This document shows, one piece after another, positions 46,689-57,815 of a stretch of DNA of 64,000 nt. The first letter of the stretch is position 1; each line of letters opens with the position of its first letter. Below the pieces are notes generated by a model. It saw only the letters and a list, made by a program, of their open reading frames with translations, was not told the origin of the DNA and ran no database searches. The translations under genes were made by a program, and so were the position numbers. The stretch is from Isoetes taiwanensis (Eukaryota > Streptophyta > Lycopodiopsida > Isoetales > Isoetaceae). The DNA is taken from the NCBI GenBank assembly GCA_021234155.1, contig JAJEKV010000028.1:13716134-13780133 (forward strand), read 5' to 3'.

Positions 46689-47456
46689 ATGGCTCCAGGA
46701 CATAGATTGACTGACATTCAGCAATCTACGGATGAAGATATTATAAACATGGAAAATATACCTTACAGAGCTTTAGTTGGATGTCTCCTCTATTTAGCTA
46801 ATTGCACTCGACCAGATATTGCTTATGCTGTAAACATTCTGAGCAGAAGGAATCATGATGCCACTAGGAAACATTGGGAGGCAGCCAAACGTGTACTGAA
46901 ATATCTAAAGGGTACTCAAAACCAAGGAATATGTTACGATTCAACAGATCTTACAATGTCTTGCTATAGTGATGCAGATTGGGGAGGTGACCTATCTTCT
47001 AGAAGATCCACCTCAGGTTATGCTATTTTTCTTGGTGGTGGTGTGATTACATGGAGGTGCAAGAAACAAGCAACAATAGCAATGAGCTCTGCAGAAGCAG
47101 AATATGCTGCATCATCACTTGTTGCTAAAGAAATAGTTTGGCTTAGAAGGTTGTTGCTTGAGCTAAATTGTGAACAAGTAAGCCCTACAATAATATGGAC
47201 AGATAGCCAAAGTTGTATAGCCATAGTGAAGAACCCTGTGCAGCATGACAGGACCAAGCACATAGAGCTAAGTATCCATTTTATAAGGGAATTAGCTGAA
47301 ACAAAATTAATTCAAATGATGTATATGGATACTAACAAACAAATTGCAGATATTTTTACAAAGGCTCTTCCTGCAAACAAATTCTGGGAATTAAAGGCCA
47401 AGTTAAATATAGCAGAAGTACCAGACTTGCAGACTTATGAGCTGAAGGAGGAGTGA
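46689..47456 (+). pseudogene. Copia RNase H domain
   Basis: Contains 'YRALVGCLLYLANCTRPDIA' (end of RT), 'CYSDADWGGDLSSRRSTSGY' (first catalytic Asp), 'AMSSAEAEYAASSLVAKE' (catalytic Glu), 'WTDSQSCIAIV' (Asp) and 'RTKHIELSIHFIRE'. This 255-codon frame is intact. It removes RNA from the RNA-DNA hybrid during reverse transcription. Confidence 0.9.
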
Positions 47457-48050
47457 TGGAAATTCATCTAATAATTCTGCAAGCTCTAGCCTATGAGAAG
47501 CAGTGGCAGTAGGTTATGAGTCATATGAGCATTCATGAGAAGCAGTGGCAGTGAATGCAAGTTAAAAAGCACATAAATTGAAAAGGGCGCTTACGCATTT
47601 GGAGGCCTTCGAGAATCCAATTTTAAAAATTGTTATTACACTTTTCAGCGCCCATATACTTTTTCTTTCGCCCGATAAAATACAGCGATGGAAAAATATA
47701 CATATGGAAACCTAGTTAGGTTTCAATGGTTCGAGGTTTTAATACTGTGGGATATTTGGGAATAATAGATGAGGCCTGGATTGGAAAGCTTATCTATTCC
47801 ACTCGAACCATGGATCTACCAAGAGCAGATATATATGATTGCTTATGACTGAGGAAAACACATCCACAAGCAGGAGTGATGATTTGGGCCGGTTTACTTT
47901 ATGCTAGTATTTGTTGGTAATATGATTGATATGGCATAAAGGGATTAGTGACCATATTTTGGCTCCCTTATTGCTTCTAAGACAAAAGTTGTAAATGATT
48001 AATCTTGCTAGACATTTAAATTGAGAATATATTTTGCTCAAATACTAACA
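47454..48050 (+). repeat. 3' LTR of the copia element
   Basis: Start is fixed by the purine tract and by identity with 43242-43314. The proposed end at 48050 rests on the CA ending and the CTAGG direct repeat shared with the left flank. The fragment 'GAGAAGCAGTGGCAGT' occurs twice within the first 110 bp. Confidence 0.6.
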
Positions 48051-48055
48051 CTAGG

Positions 48056-51000
48056 AAAGTCAACTGGCAATCTGCTACCATTTGTACGAATTGAAAAAGC
48101 AAATAAGACACTTTCTCAAGGCATCCTTTGAACTCTGGCATGATTTGCTTTAGATCCTACAAATTTCAATAACCACCAAAGCACAACAATGTAATTGCAA
48201 ATCTCAACGTAACACAAGAAGTAAGTACATTCTAATGCAGAACCTTACATTCAAGTTGTTTGTATCTCCATCATCATGGCTTTTTACTAATTGGCAATGC
48301 AATAAACTTCTTGTAGAATTATGAGAAGTACGAAAAGAACAAGAATAGTATGAACAAATTAGCATAAGACTGAAATAAATTCCATTTATCAATTCTAAAC
48401 AACCAACTAATTCAAATCATTTTAGTTAAGCACCTAGGTGTGAAACCTCACAATAGCTCTTTAGGGTCAGTATGGATGATGCTCATCACCCTAGCCTGGC
48501 TTATACCATGGCCATAGGGCCATAGCGTCTCAAGGCCTGTTGGAAGGAAAAGCAAGCTCAGTGGCTTGCCAGATAAAATGTGCAGGAGCACAAGTGCAAA
48601 CAAAGGCAGGCTGGAGCTTGAGACAATACCTAGATGCTTGCTTCCTCAACGAGCTTTGGGATGCCGGCGCTCTTGAACACGTCAAGACAACACATTGCCA
48701 GCGCCACATAAACCCCACCTTGGAGCAGGGCACGCAATGTTACCTGCGTACCCATCTGCCTATGAAAGACTCATTGCTTCCATTTGCACAGGTGCCCACC
48801 ATCTCCGAATTGAGGACAAAGCGGATGGATTGGAGAGCCATGCCGAAACATGATTTGTTGGTATTTGGACTTTGACTTTACATGATCAAGCATATTTTGT
48901 GATTTTTTCATCCATATTTGCTATCCGGACCCGATTAAGGTAATATTGTGTAGTAAGAAATCACAAGTCTCATATTAATAATAAGCTTTGTTTGAATAAA
49001 CTATTTGTTGACCCTCAACCTGGCTTCAAAGGTCAACCTCAATAAGCCAACTTGAGTATAAACCCAAATTGGGGTTAGGACCTCCATCACTTAAGGTGAT
49101 CAGTCTATGGAAGATAAATCTATCAAAAAAGCCAAAAACTCAAAGTTTCCATACCTTTCCCATTTCAAGAAAATGGAACCTTGACTCAAATTGATGTAGC
49201 AGTCGATAATGAATTGAATCTTTGGGTCAGATGATTTAGTCTGGCACAAAAAAGTTGCAGGAGACTAATGTTGAAATCCACGACCAAGTCGATCATTATC
49301 CCGAGATATTCAAGCTTAAAATGGGGTCAAAAAAATTGGTCAATGGCGGTCAAATCGTAAAAAGCGATGTCGGGAAAATGGAACTAGAGTTTACGATCAC
49401 TTTTGAGAAGTTTCAAAGCCAATATATCACAAGGGTATTCTCGAGTGTGGACATGATATCAGATCTTCATTTGGATGCTCATAGGTATTTTTGCATTCGA
49501 TTTTGCAAAATCTGATCGAGAAAAGTCAAAAATGGAGAATGCAATTTTTTTTCTAACTTTCGAGTTGTAAATGGAATTTTTGGTTTTTTTCAAAGCACAA
49601 GGGTCTCCGGATGTATCGAGGGGATTGAAGGCAACTGGACCAAAAGCAATTAAGAATATAGGGGAATTTTTCGTAAGATTTTTGGAAGACAAAATTGTCA
49701 AGAATCATATCGAGAGAATTTCTTCAACTTGGCATCAATTTTTTCATTGATATAGAGGTAAATCAATCATAATAATAATGAATAATGGTACTTCAGTACT
49801 TCAAATGCAAGAAAATATCAACTTCAGGTCATCAAATAGTTTTAGAGGATAAATTCAACCAAATCTCTTTGGATCTGATCGGGGAGTACTCAGTCTTCAA
49901 AAATCCTTCAAGTCATGCTTAGCAATGATCACTGTAAGGTTTGAGCGCTTCTGGGCCTTCGAAAACTGCCTGTTTATGTTTATTACAGTATATAGGTTTG
50001 ATTTTGAGATTTCCGGGATTACAGACCATGATTTTAGGCTTAATGTGTTGCTTAGATGGAGGAATCCAAAAATAGTTAAGTTACTGAGCTTAAGGATCCA
50101 ATTCCTACGGATATAAGTCGATTTCCAAATTTTAGGGTTGAAGACCGATTTTTTAAGAAAACTTCAGCGATCTGATTCGGCGTATTTTGAGGAGTATATG
50201 CCCGAATATGCTCGTATTTTGGCCTTTTAGGAATTTCGGCCAAGGTCTTTTAGGGATAATATAGTTCTATTATGGAAATCTAGCAATTTTGGACCATAGG
50301 GGAGTATAGCCATGTGATCCTTCAAATTTGAGGCTAGTTTGGGGCTATAATGAGTGGCACAAATACCTAGGCAATGGTCACCATGGGGTAAGAGGAAGAA
50401 AACAAATGGGGGTCAAGAGGGTAAAAGAATATGGAGTAAGAGAATAGGATAATGGGAACTCAAAAAGGATGTGCATGGGTAATGATAGAAAAATATGGTA
50501 ATGAAATGAAAGGAGGCGGAGAATGCGGATAGAGAAATATTTGAGATGAACATTTTGGCAAATATGGTAAAAAGGGCGGGCACAATGGTCAAATAAAGGC
50601 GGGGGAAATAAGGCATGAATAAAGAGGTAGAAAAGAAAAGAAAAGAGGGGAATCTAGGATTTGGTGCCATGTGTACAGAATCTTCCAAACTTCAAAAAGA
50701 TGTCTTCCAAACTTCATAACCCGGATTCTTCTAGAGTATATTCTTGACTAAGCATTTGACCCCAAATAAAATACCTCTTGTGAACTTTCAACTTGAGCTC
50801 TTGTTGACCTGAAGAATGAACATCCTTTGACCTCCATATCAATGTTGAATACCAAAATCTTCCAAACTTTGACCTAGTCTTTCAAGATGAATTGACCTAG
50901 TTTGAATGCATAGATCACAATTAGCATGTTGCCCTTTGGGGGCAACATCTACATAAAACAAGAAAAAGGCGGTCCCCTCGACCATGTGATGTCAAAAATA

Positions 51001-52190
51001 AATAACTAGAGGGGTCTTCAACTTTGTACCAAGGTGTCTAAGTGGAAACATGATAGAATGAGAGTGTAAAGTGCAAATGTTGATGGAATGAGTGTGAATG
51101 TGGTGATGGAATGATGTGAATGGAGTATGGTGAGTGTGAAAAGGCAGAAGTGAGTGTGAACATGACAGGGTGGTGATGGAATGGAGATGAAGTGAGTGTG
51201 CAAGTATTGAGATTTCGCCAAAACAAGAAAATGCATTGTCTTCTTCTTGACCTTCAAAAGTCGCGCAACTTCTGCTATGGTGGTAAAGATGAATTGCAGA
51301 GTGCTTTTCTTCTTTTGGGAATGAAAACAAGAATAAGAAGTTTAAATGGAAGGTGGGGCTACTTATGACAGATGAAAAAAAATAGAGGAAGAGTGCACCT
51401 GTCATGGAAACACACAAACCAATTAGTCTCAAATCTTTGCAACTCTGCTATGATGGTGAAGATGATTTTCTTGAGTCTTTGTTAAGGTATGGAAAAAGAA
51501 TGTTGCATTTTAATTAGTAATTAGGACCCACCGCTTTGGATCTTGCGAGGCTCTCTATATGAACTCTAAATTTTCCTATCAAAATTTAAGAACCGAGATA
51601 TGGCCGAGATGATGGGATATACGACACTATAAAAGAGAGATAAGGAAACACAGAATCTATAAAAACAAAAATTCTGTAGACACCCCAAGATTCTATAGAC
51701 ATACACAGCCCACGAATCAACAAAAGTCGATGGGAAAAAATACTTGATTGCCTCTGGTATCAATTGGCTCGGTCGATGGTGTGGCGATGGAAGAAAGCTC
51801 ACGATGGAGCGGCTTATGGAGCTTCGGCAGCGCCCCCTAATAGCGTGAAAGCGGCAAGCGAGGGCATCGATTAAAATTTTGTCAACAAATTGTAAGATTG
51901 TTAACGAATTGTTAATGTTTAACATAACTATGTGCAATGTGAAACCCTGTTAAGCCCTTAATTTAGTCCTAACAAATTGTTATAAATTAACCCCCATGTG
52001 TGTTGATTGTAATTAAATTTTTTTAACATAGCATATTTAACCCCATGGTCTGAAGGTACCCTTAACCAAGCACGCCAATTTAACCTAAGAGTCGTGATAA
52101 GAAAAAAAATGTGCCCCACCAAGTGCGACTTGCCAGCGATATGGCCAAGAATTTTGTTTGTTGTCAATCCGGAAGCTTCTAACTTATTTT
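48056..52190. other. Long intergenic region, no gene supported
   Basis: Open frames exist (for example 48540-48875 + and 49255-49515 +) but none shows a recognisable family or splice context. 50400-50650 is purine-rich on the plus strand. 51050-51210 is a TG/GA-rich low-complexity tract. Much of this is probably decayed transposon. Confidence 0.5.
51045..51215 (+). repeat. Low-complexity GGAATG/GTGAGTGTGAA tract
   Basis: Irregular repetition of 'TGATGGAATG', 'GAGTGTGAA' and 'GGTGATGGAATG'. The three minus-strand open frames across it are artefacts of this composition (strings of His, Ser, Thr, Phe). Confidence 0.7.
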
Positions 52191-52248
52191 CCAGGTGCGG
52201 AAAAAAACCCTAAGCTTTAGCCACGGTTCTACAACATGTATCAGACTC

Positions 52249-54023
52249 ATGGCCGGATTACTGGTGTGTGCTTGCACAGTTTTTTTGCCTGGAAGCTATG
52301 GAGTCTCATCAACCATTATCTCCTCATCCCTCGAGCCATCAGAGCTTCTTTCCTCCGACAGGGCATCACAGGACCTCCAGCTCCTCCCATGCTTGGAAAT
52401 ATGTTGCAGATCTTGGATATGAGGGCAAAATCTCTTGAAAAGGATTTCCACGAAATCACTCATGATATTGTCGCCCACCTCCTGCCTGATTTGGATCTCT
52501 ACTCTAACACCTACGGAAAAAATTATCTAATATGTATGGGTGATGAGCCAAGTGTTGTTATACAGGACCCAGATTTGGTTAGGAAAGTGCTCTGTAAGAA
52601 AGCTGGTCATTTTGGCAGGACGCCTCTTCAGAGAAAATTCCTGAAGGTTTTAACTGGAAATGGTATCTTAGTAGCAGAAAGGGAGGATTGGGCACAAAGA
52701 AGACGAATTTTGTCTCCAGCTTTTCATGCAGACAAACTTAAGGTATTCTTACTTATTCATTTGGCTTCTAAGTTATTTTTCTGGAGGATCATCCCTTTTA
52801 CTCCCTTTTTTTTTCCTTTTCTTAGGCTATGGTGGGGTACCATGACAAAGTGCACCTTGGAGATGGTTGAAAATTGGGAGCAGGCTATTGAGAAACAGGG
52901 TTCAGAGGCAGAAATTGAGGTTTTAGAGCAGCTCAAATGCGTGACTGCAGATGTCATATCTCACACAGCCTTTGGAAGTAGCTATGAGAAAGGGAAAAAG
53001 GTTTTTGAACTTTTGTGTTCTCTAGAACATGTTTCCCAGAGATTCAACTGGCTTCCTGGAGCTAGGTAACAGCGACCAACTCAATGTTAAGAGTATAGTT
53101 CTCGTCTTAGATTTGCCTGACATTTTTTCTTGTTTCCAGGTTGATTCCCATTCCAAGCAATCTGCAAATAAGGAGGTTGGAAAAACAGCTTAACTCTGTG
53201 CTTGAAGATGTAGTTAAAGCAAGAAGGAACTCGGCAAATTATGGTGAATCTGGAAGCCATCTGTTAGATATTATGCTTACAGAGGTTGCTGCTGGTGAGA
53301 AGAGTGATGGCAAATTTGGGGATGAAAAATTGATTGAAGAGTGCAAGACATTCTACTTTGCTGGCCATGAGACAACTACATCCTTGTTAACTTGGACTTT
53401 AATGCTTTTAGCAAATCATCCTTTCTGGCAAGATCTTTCCCGTAAAGAAGTTCAAGAAATTTGTAAGGGCAATCTTCCTAATGCCGAAATGATTACCAAG
53501 CTGAAAATTGTAAGTTCCTTCAGGCACCCTTAATTTTACATCATATTTTCTTGAGTTAGTAGTTTTTAACCTCATACGTTGTTTCCCTTGGCAGGTGACA
53601 ATGGTGATTAATGAAACTTTAAGATTGTACCCTCCAGTGATATTTGTGGCTAGAGGAGCTTCCAAAAGCATTGACCTTGGAAAGTTGTTTGTTCCAAAGG
53701 GTGTTGGAGTTTTCATCCCAATTGTTGCTCTTCATCACGATCCATCCCTATGGGGTGCTGATGTCAATGAATTCAATCCAAATCGATTTGCTAATGGCGT
53801 TGCACATGCATGCAAGCATCCCATGGCATTCATACCCTTTGCAGATGGGCCACGGATTTGCATTGGCCAAGCATTTGCAGTCCTGGAAGCTAAGATTCTA
53901 CTGGTCATTATTCTCTCCAGGTTCAAATTTCAAATCTCCCCAAGTTACATACACAATCCAGCTGTAGGTGCAGGCACTTTGAAGCCACACTATGGCATGC
54001 CCATTATATTCGAGAGGCTATAA
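52249..54023 (+). CDS. Cytochrome P450, CYP72 clan, 4 exons (two homopolymer frameshifts)
   Basis: Haem-thiolate monooxygenase of about 510 residues, endoplasmic-reticulum anchored. Exons 52249-52742, 52826-53065, 53140-53509 and 53595-54023; introns of 83, 74 and 85 bp with GT-AG ends and consistent phases. An N-terminal anchor ('MAGLLVCACTVF') and the segment 'AWKLWSLINHYLLIPRAIR' precede the Pro-rich hinge 'GPPAPPMLGN'. Further on come 'WAQRRRILSPAFH' (C-helix WxxxR), 'FAGHETTT' (I-helix oxygen-binding), 'NETLRLYPP' (ExxR), 'FNPNRF' and 'FADGPRICIGQ' (haem-binding Cys at 53859). The layout and 'LRQGITGPP' fit the CYP72 clan, whose members act on hormones, fatty acids or terpenoids; family and substrate are unclear. 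The T-run 52280-52286 is one base short and the G-run 52834-52837 one base long for continuous reading. An alternative start at 52236 loses the hydrophobic anchor. Confidence 0.85.
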
Positions 54024-54119
54024 GAAATACTATGTATATTTCAACACAAGTACCTTATTGTTTATGGACTGTACCGAGGTCGAAATTGTTTGTTAGAGTT
54101 GATGTGAAATTGTTGAGTG

Positions 54120-54148
54120 TGTAGGTAGGTAGGTAGGTTGATAGGTAG
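54120..54148 (+). repeat. GTAG microsatellite
   Basis: Four uninterrupted units of GTAG followed by an imperfect copy, about 100 bp after the P450 stop codon. Confidence 0.85.
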
Positions 54149-54234
54149 AAGGGTCTCAATTGTAAAGTTGGGATTGGTGTGAAGTCTTGAGTTCGCAATT
54201 GAACACCGTGACTTCAACCCAACTCAACAACGTG

Positions 54235-54300
54235 ATGATGGCTAGTAGTAGGGCCTTGAGGGCTTGGGTTGGGGTGACCCCACTAAGGTTCGAACCCTAT
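54235..54300 (+). other. Possible tRNA-derived (SINE-like) pol III promoter boxes
   Basis: 'AAGGTTCGAACCCTATT' at about 54284 matches the B-box consensus GGTTCGANNCC. 'TGGCTAGTAGTAGG' at about 54238 is a loose A-box match with acceptable spacing. No complete tRNA cloverleaf can be folded by eye and no A-rich tail or target duplication was found, so it is only a candidate SINE remnant. Confidence 0.3.
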
Positions 54301-54740
54301 TGGTACCATCAGATGTTAAACATGGGCAGTCCAAATCACCAAATGGGTAAAAAAAATGCTCGTGTGTCCTACATTTGGCCAAATGTAGAGTAAGAGATGT
54401 ATCACATTTTAGGGAAAGGTCCTTATGCACAAATGTCATCATCCGATGCCCATCTAAGGAATGTCGATTCTATTGCTATAGAATCGTGGCATTTCTAGGA
54501 TAGGTCCTATGATACAATCAATTGGCCGATAGAAGAGGAATCTACCTCAACTAGAATGAGCAAACTATGACGATTAGGTAAAATGGGATAAAAGTGAAAC
54601 AAAGGAAAATAGGGAAAAAATAAGACAACTAGAACATATCAGGCAAAGGAGCAACATAAACAAGGTGCTACGCACGGAGGGTTGCCCTCCGGTAGCACGG
54701 AGGGTTGCCCTCCATGGCCGGAGGGTGAAGTGGCTTAAAT

Positions 54741-54941
54741 CATACTTGGAAGTCATGTTTTTATAATCAATCAAAATTGACTTCCACATATTGTGTGAAT
54801 CGTCCTTCATACTTGGAAGTCATGTTTTTATAATCAATCAAAATTGACTTCCACATATTGTGTGAATCGTCCTTCATACTTGGAAGTCATGTTTTTATAA
54901 TCAATCAAAATTGACTTCCACATATTGTGTGAATCGTCCTT
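54741..54941 (+). repeat. 67-bp tandem repeat x 3, each with a hairpin
   Basis: Three copies start at 54741, 54808 and 54875 ('CATACTTGGAAGTCATGTTT'), apparently identical except for the last bases. Every unit contains a perfect 9-bp inverted repeat TGGAAGTCA / TGACTTCCA separated by about 22 bases, so the array can form three successive hairpins. Confidence 0.95.
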
Positions 54942-56093
54942 GAACCTGCTTAACATTGCCTTTTGGTTGCCTGGATATCTAGCCTAGGAACTTAGCACCA
55001 TGGCCATCTGCCTTTGAATTACCTTAAGCACACAACGAATTCTTAGTCCCATATAGCTCCATAGGAGCTCGCCATTTACCCTGGGTGAGGATTTAATGTA
55101 TCCATTTACCATCACGGGAAGAATATATTTAAGGTCTCATAAATGCGGCATGAAACAATTGGTGCATAACACTATGTTGATCTTTGCCCTAAAAATCTTG
55201 AGACTGAGCATCGGATACACAAAGAAATAACCTATTTGCCGCAAAGACTTTGGTTCGAAGCTAAGTTTTTGCTACGTCAAAAAACATTCCATAAAAAGAA
55301 TACCGCCGCGTACGCCATGCAATGACGTTTTAGGTATTTAGATAAAGCATTAAAAACAGAATCCTTCCTAAATAAATTACATAAGAGTAGAACGACTCAA
55401 AAGGTTAAAACACTTTAAGGTCGTGTAAGGTTTTGGGATAAGTAGCAAGCACATATAAGGAGCTCGGAAGGTATTCTAATCGCGCGAGCACTAGCTAAAG
55501 AGAAAAGCACACGGGTAACCAACTAAAGATGCTACTTTCCTTTTCTCGTACATGATTAAGCCAGTAAAACAAGGAAGATGCAAGACAATTAAGACATACT
55601 TAAACGCATGCTTAAATAATTTGCTCTGTTGATGGTTAACCTGTTTGCCATTAGTTGGTATGTTTACCAAGGTTGTACCAAGAACACATAAAAATGCCCA
55701 AACTACAAAACACTCGATGTTAGCATCGGTGGCACAAATGGTAACCTCTGTTTAAATATTAGTGGGTGCAAAAGCGTCCATAGATTTCAATTATAATCGG
55801 GGAGATCATATCACGCATCTGCATCTTCCAAAACCTTGGTGTCTCTTTTTGTGTCATTTGTAGATATTTACTTTGAGTCTCCCTTTTAAGGGTCGCATCT
55901 AAGAACTTGGACTCGAAGTGATTCACAAAACCAATGCGTAACAAGACAAAATGGAGGATTACTAAGAGTACCTTGATAGGATATTCTTGTGCATTGTATA
56001 GCGAGAGGAAAAAAGTGAATAATCACGACCTTTGCACAAAATGATGAAAGTTAGCTACTCCTGCAGTTGTCATTCCATAAATGATTAAAATAG
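54942..56093. other. Intergenic or intronic, no exon recognised
   Basis: AT-rich sequence with short open frames only. It may include the 3' end of the ALG8-like gene, but I could not identify its last exon. Confidence 0.5.
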
Positions 56094-56993
56094 CTAGCGG
56101 GAAGAAAGAAGCGCCGCATGTGGATAAGAATTTAAACTTGGGCAATGTATGAACACTCTGACAAAACAATATAAGCGAGGGGAATAGACGCTTTCATCGG
56201 GGTTTCTTACGGTTGAAAGCAAGATGTAATTAGATGCATTATGAATTGAATCGGTACCAAATAAAATTTGAATCGCATATGTGACCCAATGTACTACTTT
56301 CTCCCTTGATGGGTATTTCCATATTCTCAGATAAGCATGGGCACATTGCAAGCAAAGACGAGAACCATAGTAGCTCTGTGACTTATAAATCCGTTCTTTA
56401 GTCGGCATTTTCTGAGAACTCAAGGAATTACACAAACAAACTAACCAAAGGAAACCACCGAGGTATCACGACAAAAGGTGTCGTCTCCCAACAAGACCAC
56501 CAGTCTTTCCGGTTTTTGTATGTTGATATTCATGCCCAACTTCAAAATATAATTGACATAACTTTGTCGATTAGTGTTGTAAAGTGCCCATATATTTGGC
56601 TTCCAATAGGCATGGCATAAACCCCTTCCAAATGGAAAGAGCCAACCGATAACTTGAGCTATCGCCCATGAGAGAAAGTATGCCTATATGCATCAGATGT
56701 CAATACATAAGCTTTTACCTACCCATGAGAGAAAGTATGCCTATATGCATCAGATGTCAATACATAAGCTTTTACCTAAGTATAAACTATAGCCCATTTC
56801 CAGCACAATACCATTGTAAGCACTTGTTATGATATGTTCATAATTGATTGAATTTCTCTTCTTGCTATCATGTATCAATGGAACGAAATAGGGCTAAAAC
56901 GGAGCTTACCTGCCCATACATGAAGAAAGGACCAAAGGCCAGGGCAATTATAAAGCTTACAGATAAAGCCAAATTCACAAATTTTCTCACTTT
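56094..56993 (-). CDS. ALG8: ALG8-like glucosyltransferase exons
   Basis: ALG8 adds the second glucose to the lipid-linked oligosaccharide (dolichyl-phosphate-glucose donor, endoplasmic-reticulum lumen) for N-glycosylation. Minus-strand exon 56910-56993 is 28 codons, with AG and GT borders, ending '[14 protein letters not shown]'. After an intron holding a 57-bp duplication, the next exon encodes '[20 protein letters not shown]' then 'PNIWALY', the signature that separates ALG8 from ALG6. Downstream, in shifting frames, are 'TGGLVG', '[15 protein letters not shown]' and '[17 protein letters not shown]', which align in order with the family's later membrane segments. The acceptor of the second exon reads CG where CAG is expected. 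A possible earlier exon ('YQYN', 'FIVFLTF') lies at 58030-58310. Frameshifts mean pseudogene or sequence errors. Confidence 0.65.
56665..56778 (-). repeat. 57-bp tandem duplication in an ALG8 intron
   Basis: Two identical copies (56665-56721 and 56722-56778) of a unit beginning 'CCCATGAGAGAAAGTATGCC'. It lies directly 5' of the exon carrying the HAYW motif, so it may place a second copy of the acceptor region. Confidence 0.95.
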
Positions 56994-57202
56994 CTGAGCT
57001 CCAGTACAATAATGCCGCAGGAAGTAAACAAAGTAAACTGGTCCGAAGTGTCACTGGCGTTGCCACCCACACATACTCCAATCATTGTAAGCTGTGGCTC
57101 CCTATTTTTTGTGTGCCTTCAAGTTGTATTGATTGGTCTGCTACCAAATTTAAGCAAGCGAGCATTATTAACCATTTCTACATTAAAATCGGATGGATAA
57201 AC

Positions 57203-57815
57203 CTTGAAACATTTCCAAAATGTTTTGCTCGATCCGCGACCGGACCGAGGGGTAGCTATCTTTGTTCCCTACAAAAAAGACAAAGCGCACAAAGTTAACA
57301 CAGCCTAGCACACGACATACCTTTCTCCTTTTTTTGCTTCATGCAAAAATATGGCAAAAACTTTTACGGTAGAGTCCACAGCCTTATTGTCTTGTCAATG
57401 CCACTTGTTGCCAAAATTCTAGCATGTGGCTAGGGTTCTAAATAATTTACAACTTGACTATCACCCATCATAAAAGATTGTAATTCTGCACCCCTTATGT
57501 TCCATATGAATATGTGTCCATTTCTGTGGCCGTTTTGTATACTTCTGACTCTATTTTGATATCATTTACATCTGATGCTGTTACAGGCTTAGAATCAAGC
57601 CCAACAGCTTTATCAAACAAATAAATAAGGTCGTCATTGTATGAAATGAGAAGTTTCTCCTACTGAGAGTAAGCTACGAGTGTAGTATGGACCTGGAAAG
57701 CTTCAATAAGATGGCGGTATAATCGATCCATATGATAACCTTCTAACCCGTAGGTACCCAATCTACGAATATCATATACTCGACATACTCAATGTTATCC
57801 CCAACGAAGAAAATA
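57203..57815 (-). CDS. WD40-repeat exons of DCAF8 type
   Basis: Minus-strand pieces from about 57815 to 57321 encode, across small frame changes, 'YDIRRLGTYGLEGYHMDRL', 'LISYNDDLIYLFDKAVGLDS', 'GHIFIWNIRGAELQSFMMGD', 'VVNYLEPXPHARILATSGID' and 'KTIRLWT'. The 'GxIFIW' and 'HxxVLATSGIxxxIxLW' pattern is that of plant WD40 proteins related to DCAF8, substrate receptors of CUL4-DDB1 ubiquitin ligases. A donor follows at 57320 (AAAG-GTATGTC) and a short exon 57203-57268 comes next. The earlier WD repeats of the family are not found upstream. The position, between ALG8-like segments on the same strand, is odd: it may be a captured fragment or a separate overlapping gene. Confidence 0.65.

Larger units (their letters stand above)
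43242..48050 (+). mobile_element. Ty1/copia LTR retrotransposon, 5' LTR truncated
   Basis: All copia domains occur in the diagnostic order gag, zinc knuckles, protease, integrase, reverse transcriptase, RNase H, followed by a purine tract (GAAGGAGGAG) directly before the 3' LTR at 47454. The first 73 bp of the 3' LTR (47454-47526) are identical to 43242-43314, but the 5' side then jumps into gag, so the rest of the 5' LTR, the primer-binding site and the gag N-terminus are deleted. If the 3' LTR ends at AACA (48050), CTAGG flanks both ends (43237-43241 and 48051-48055) as a target duplication, giving a 597-bp LTR. That right end is tentative. Confidence 0.85.

Noticed and set aside
48530-48875. 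Overlapping ORFs on both strands, briefly considered as a PPR repeat gene
   Set aside because: No PPR repeat could be aligned; similarity to 'LTCSRAPA' type phrases is too weak.
49255-49515. 86-codon plus-strand ORF 'MQETNVEIHDQ'
   Set aside because: Looks moderately protein-like but has no homologous segment, splice signal or neighbouring coding sequence; may be transposon debris.
50992-51432. 146-codon minus-strand ORF
   Set aside because: It is a by-product of the low-complexity GGAATG/GTGTGAA tract, giving long runs of His, Ser, Thr and Phe in all three frames.
54741-54941. CRISPR array
   Set aside because: The units are contiguous with no unique spacers, and the setting is a plant nuclear genome.
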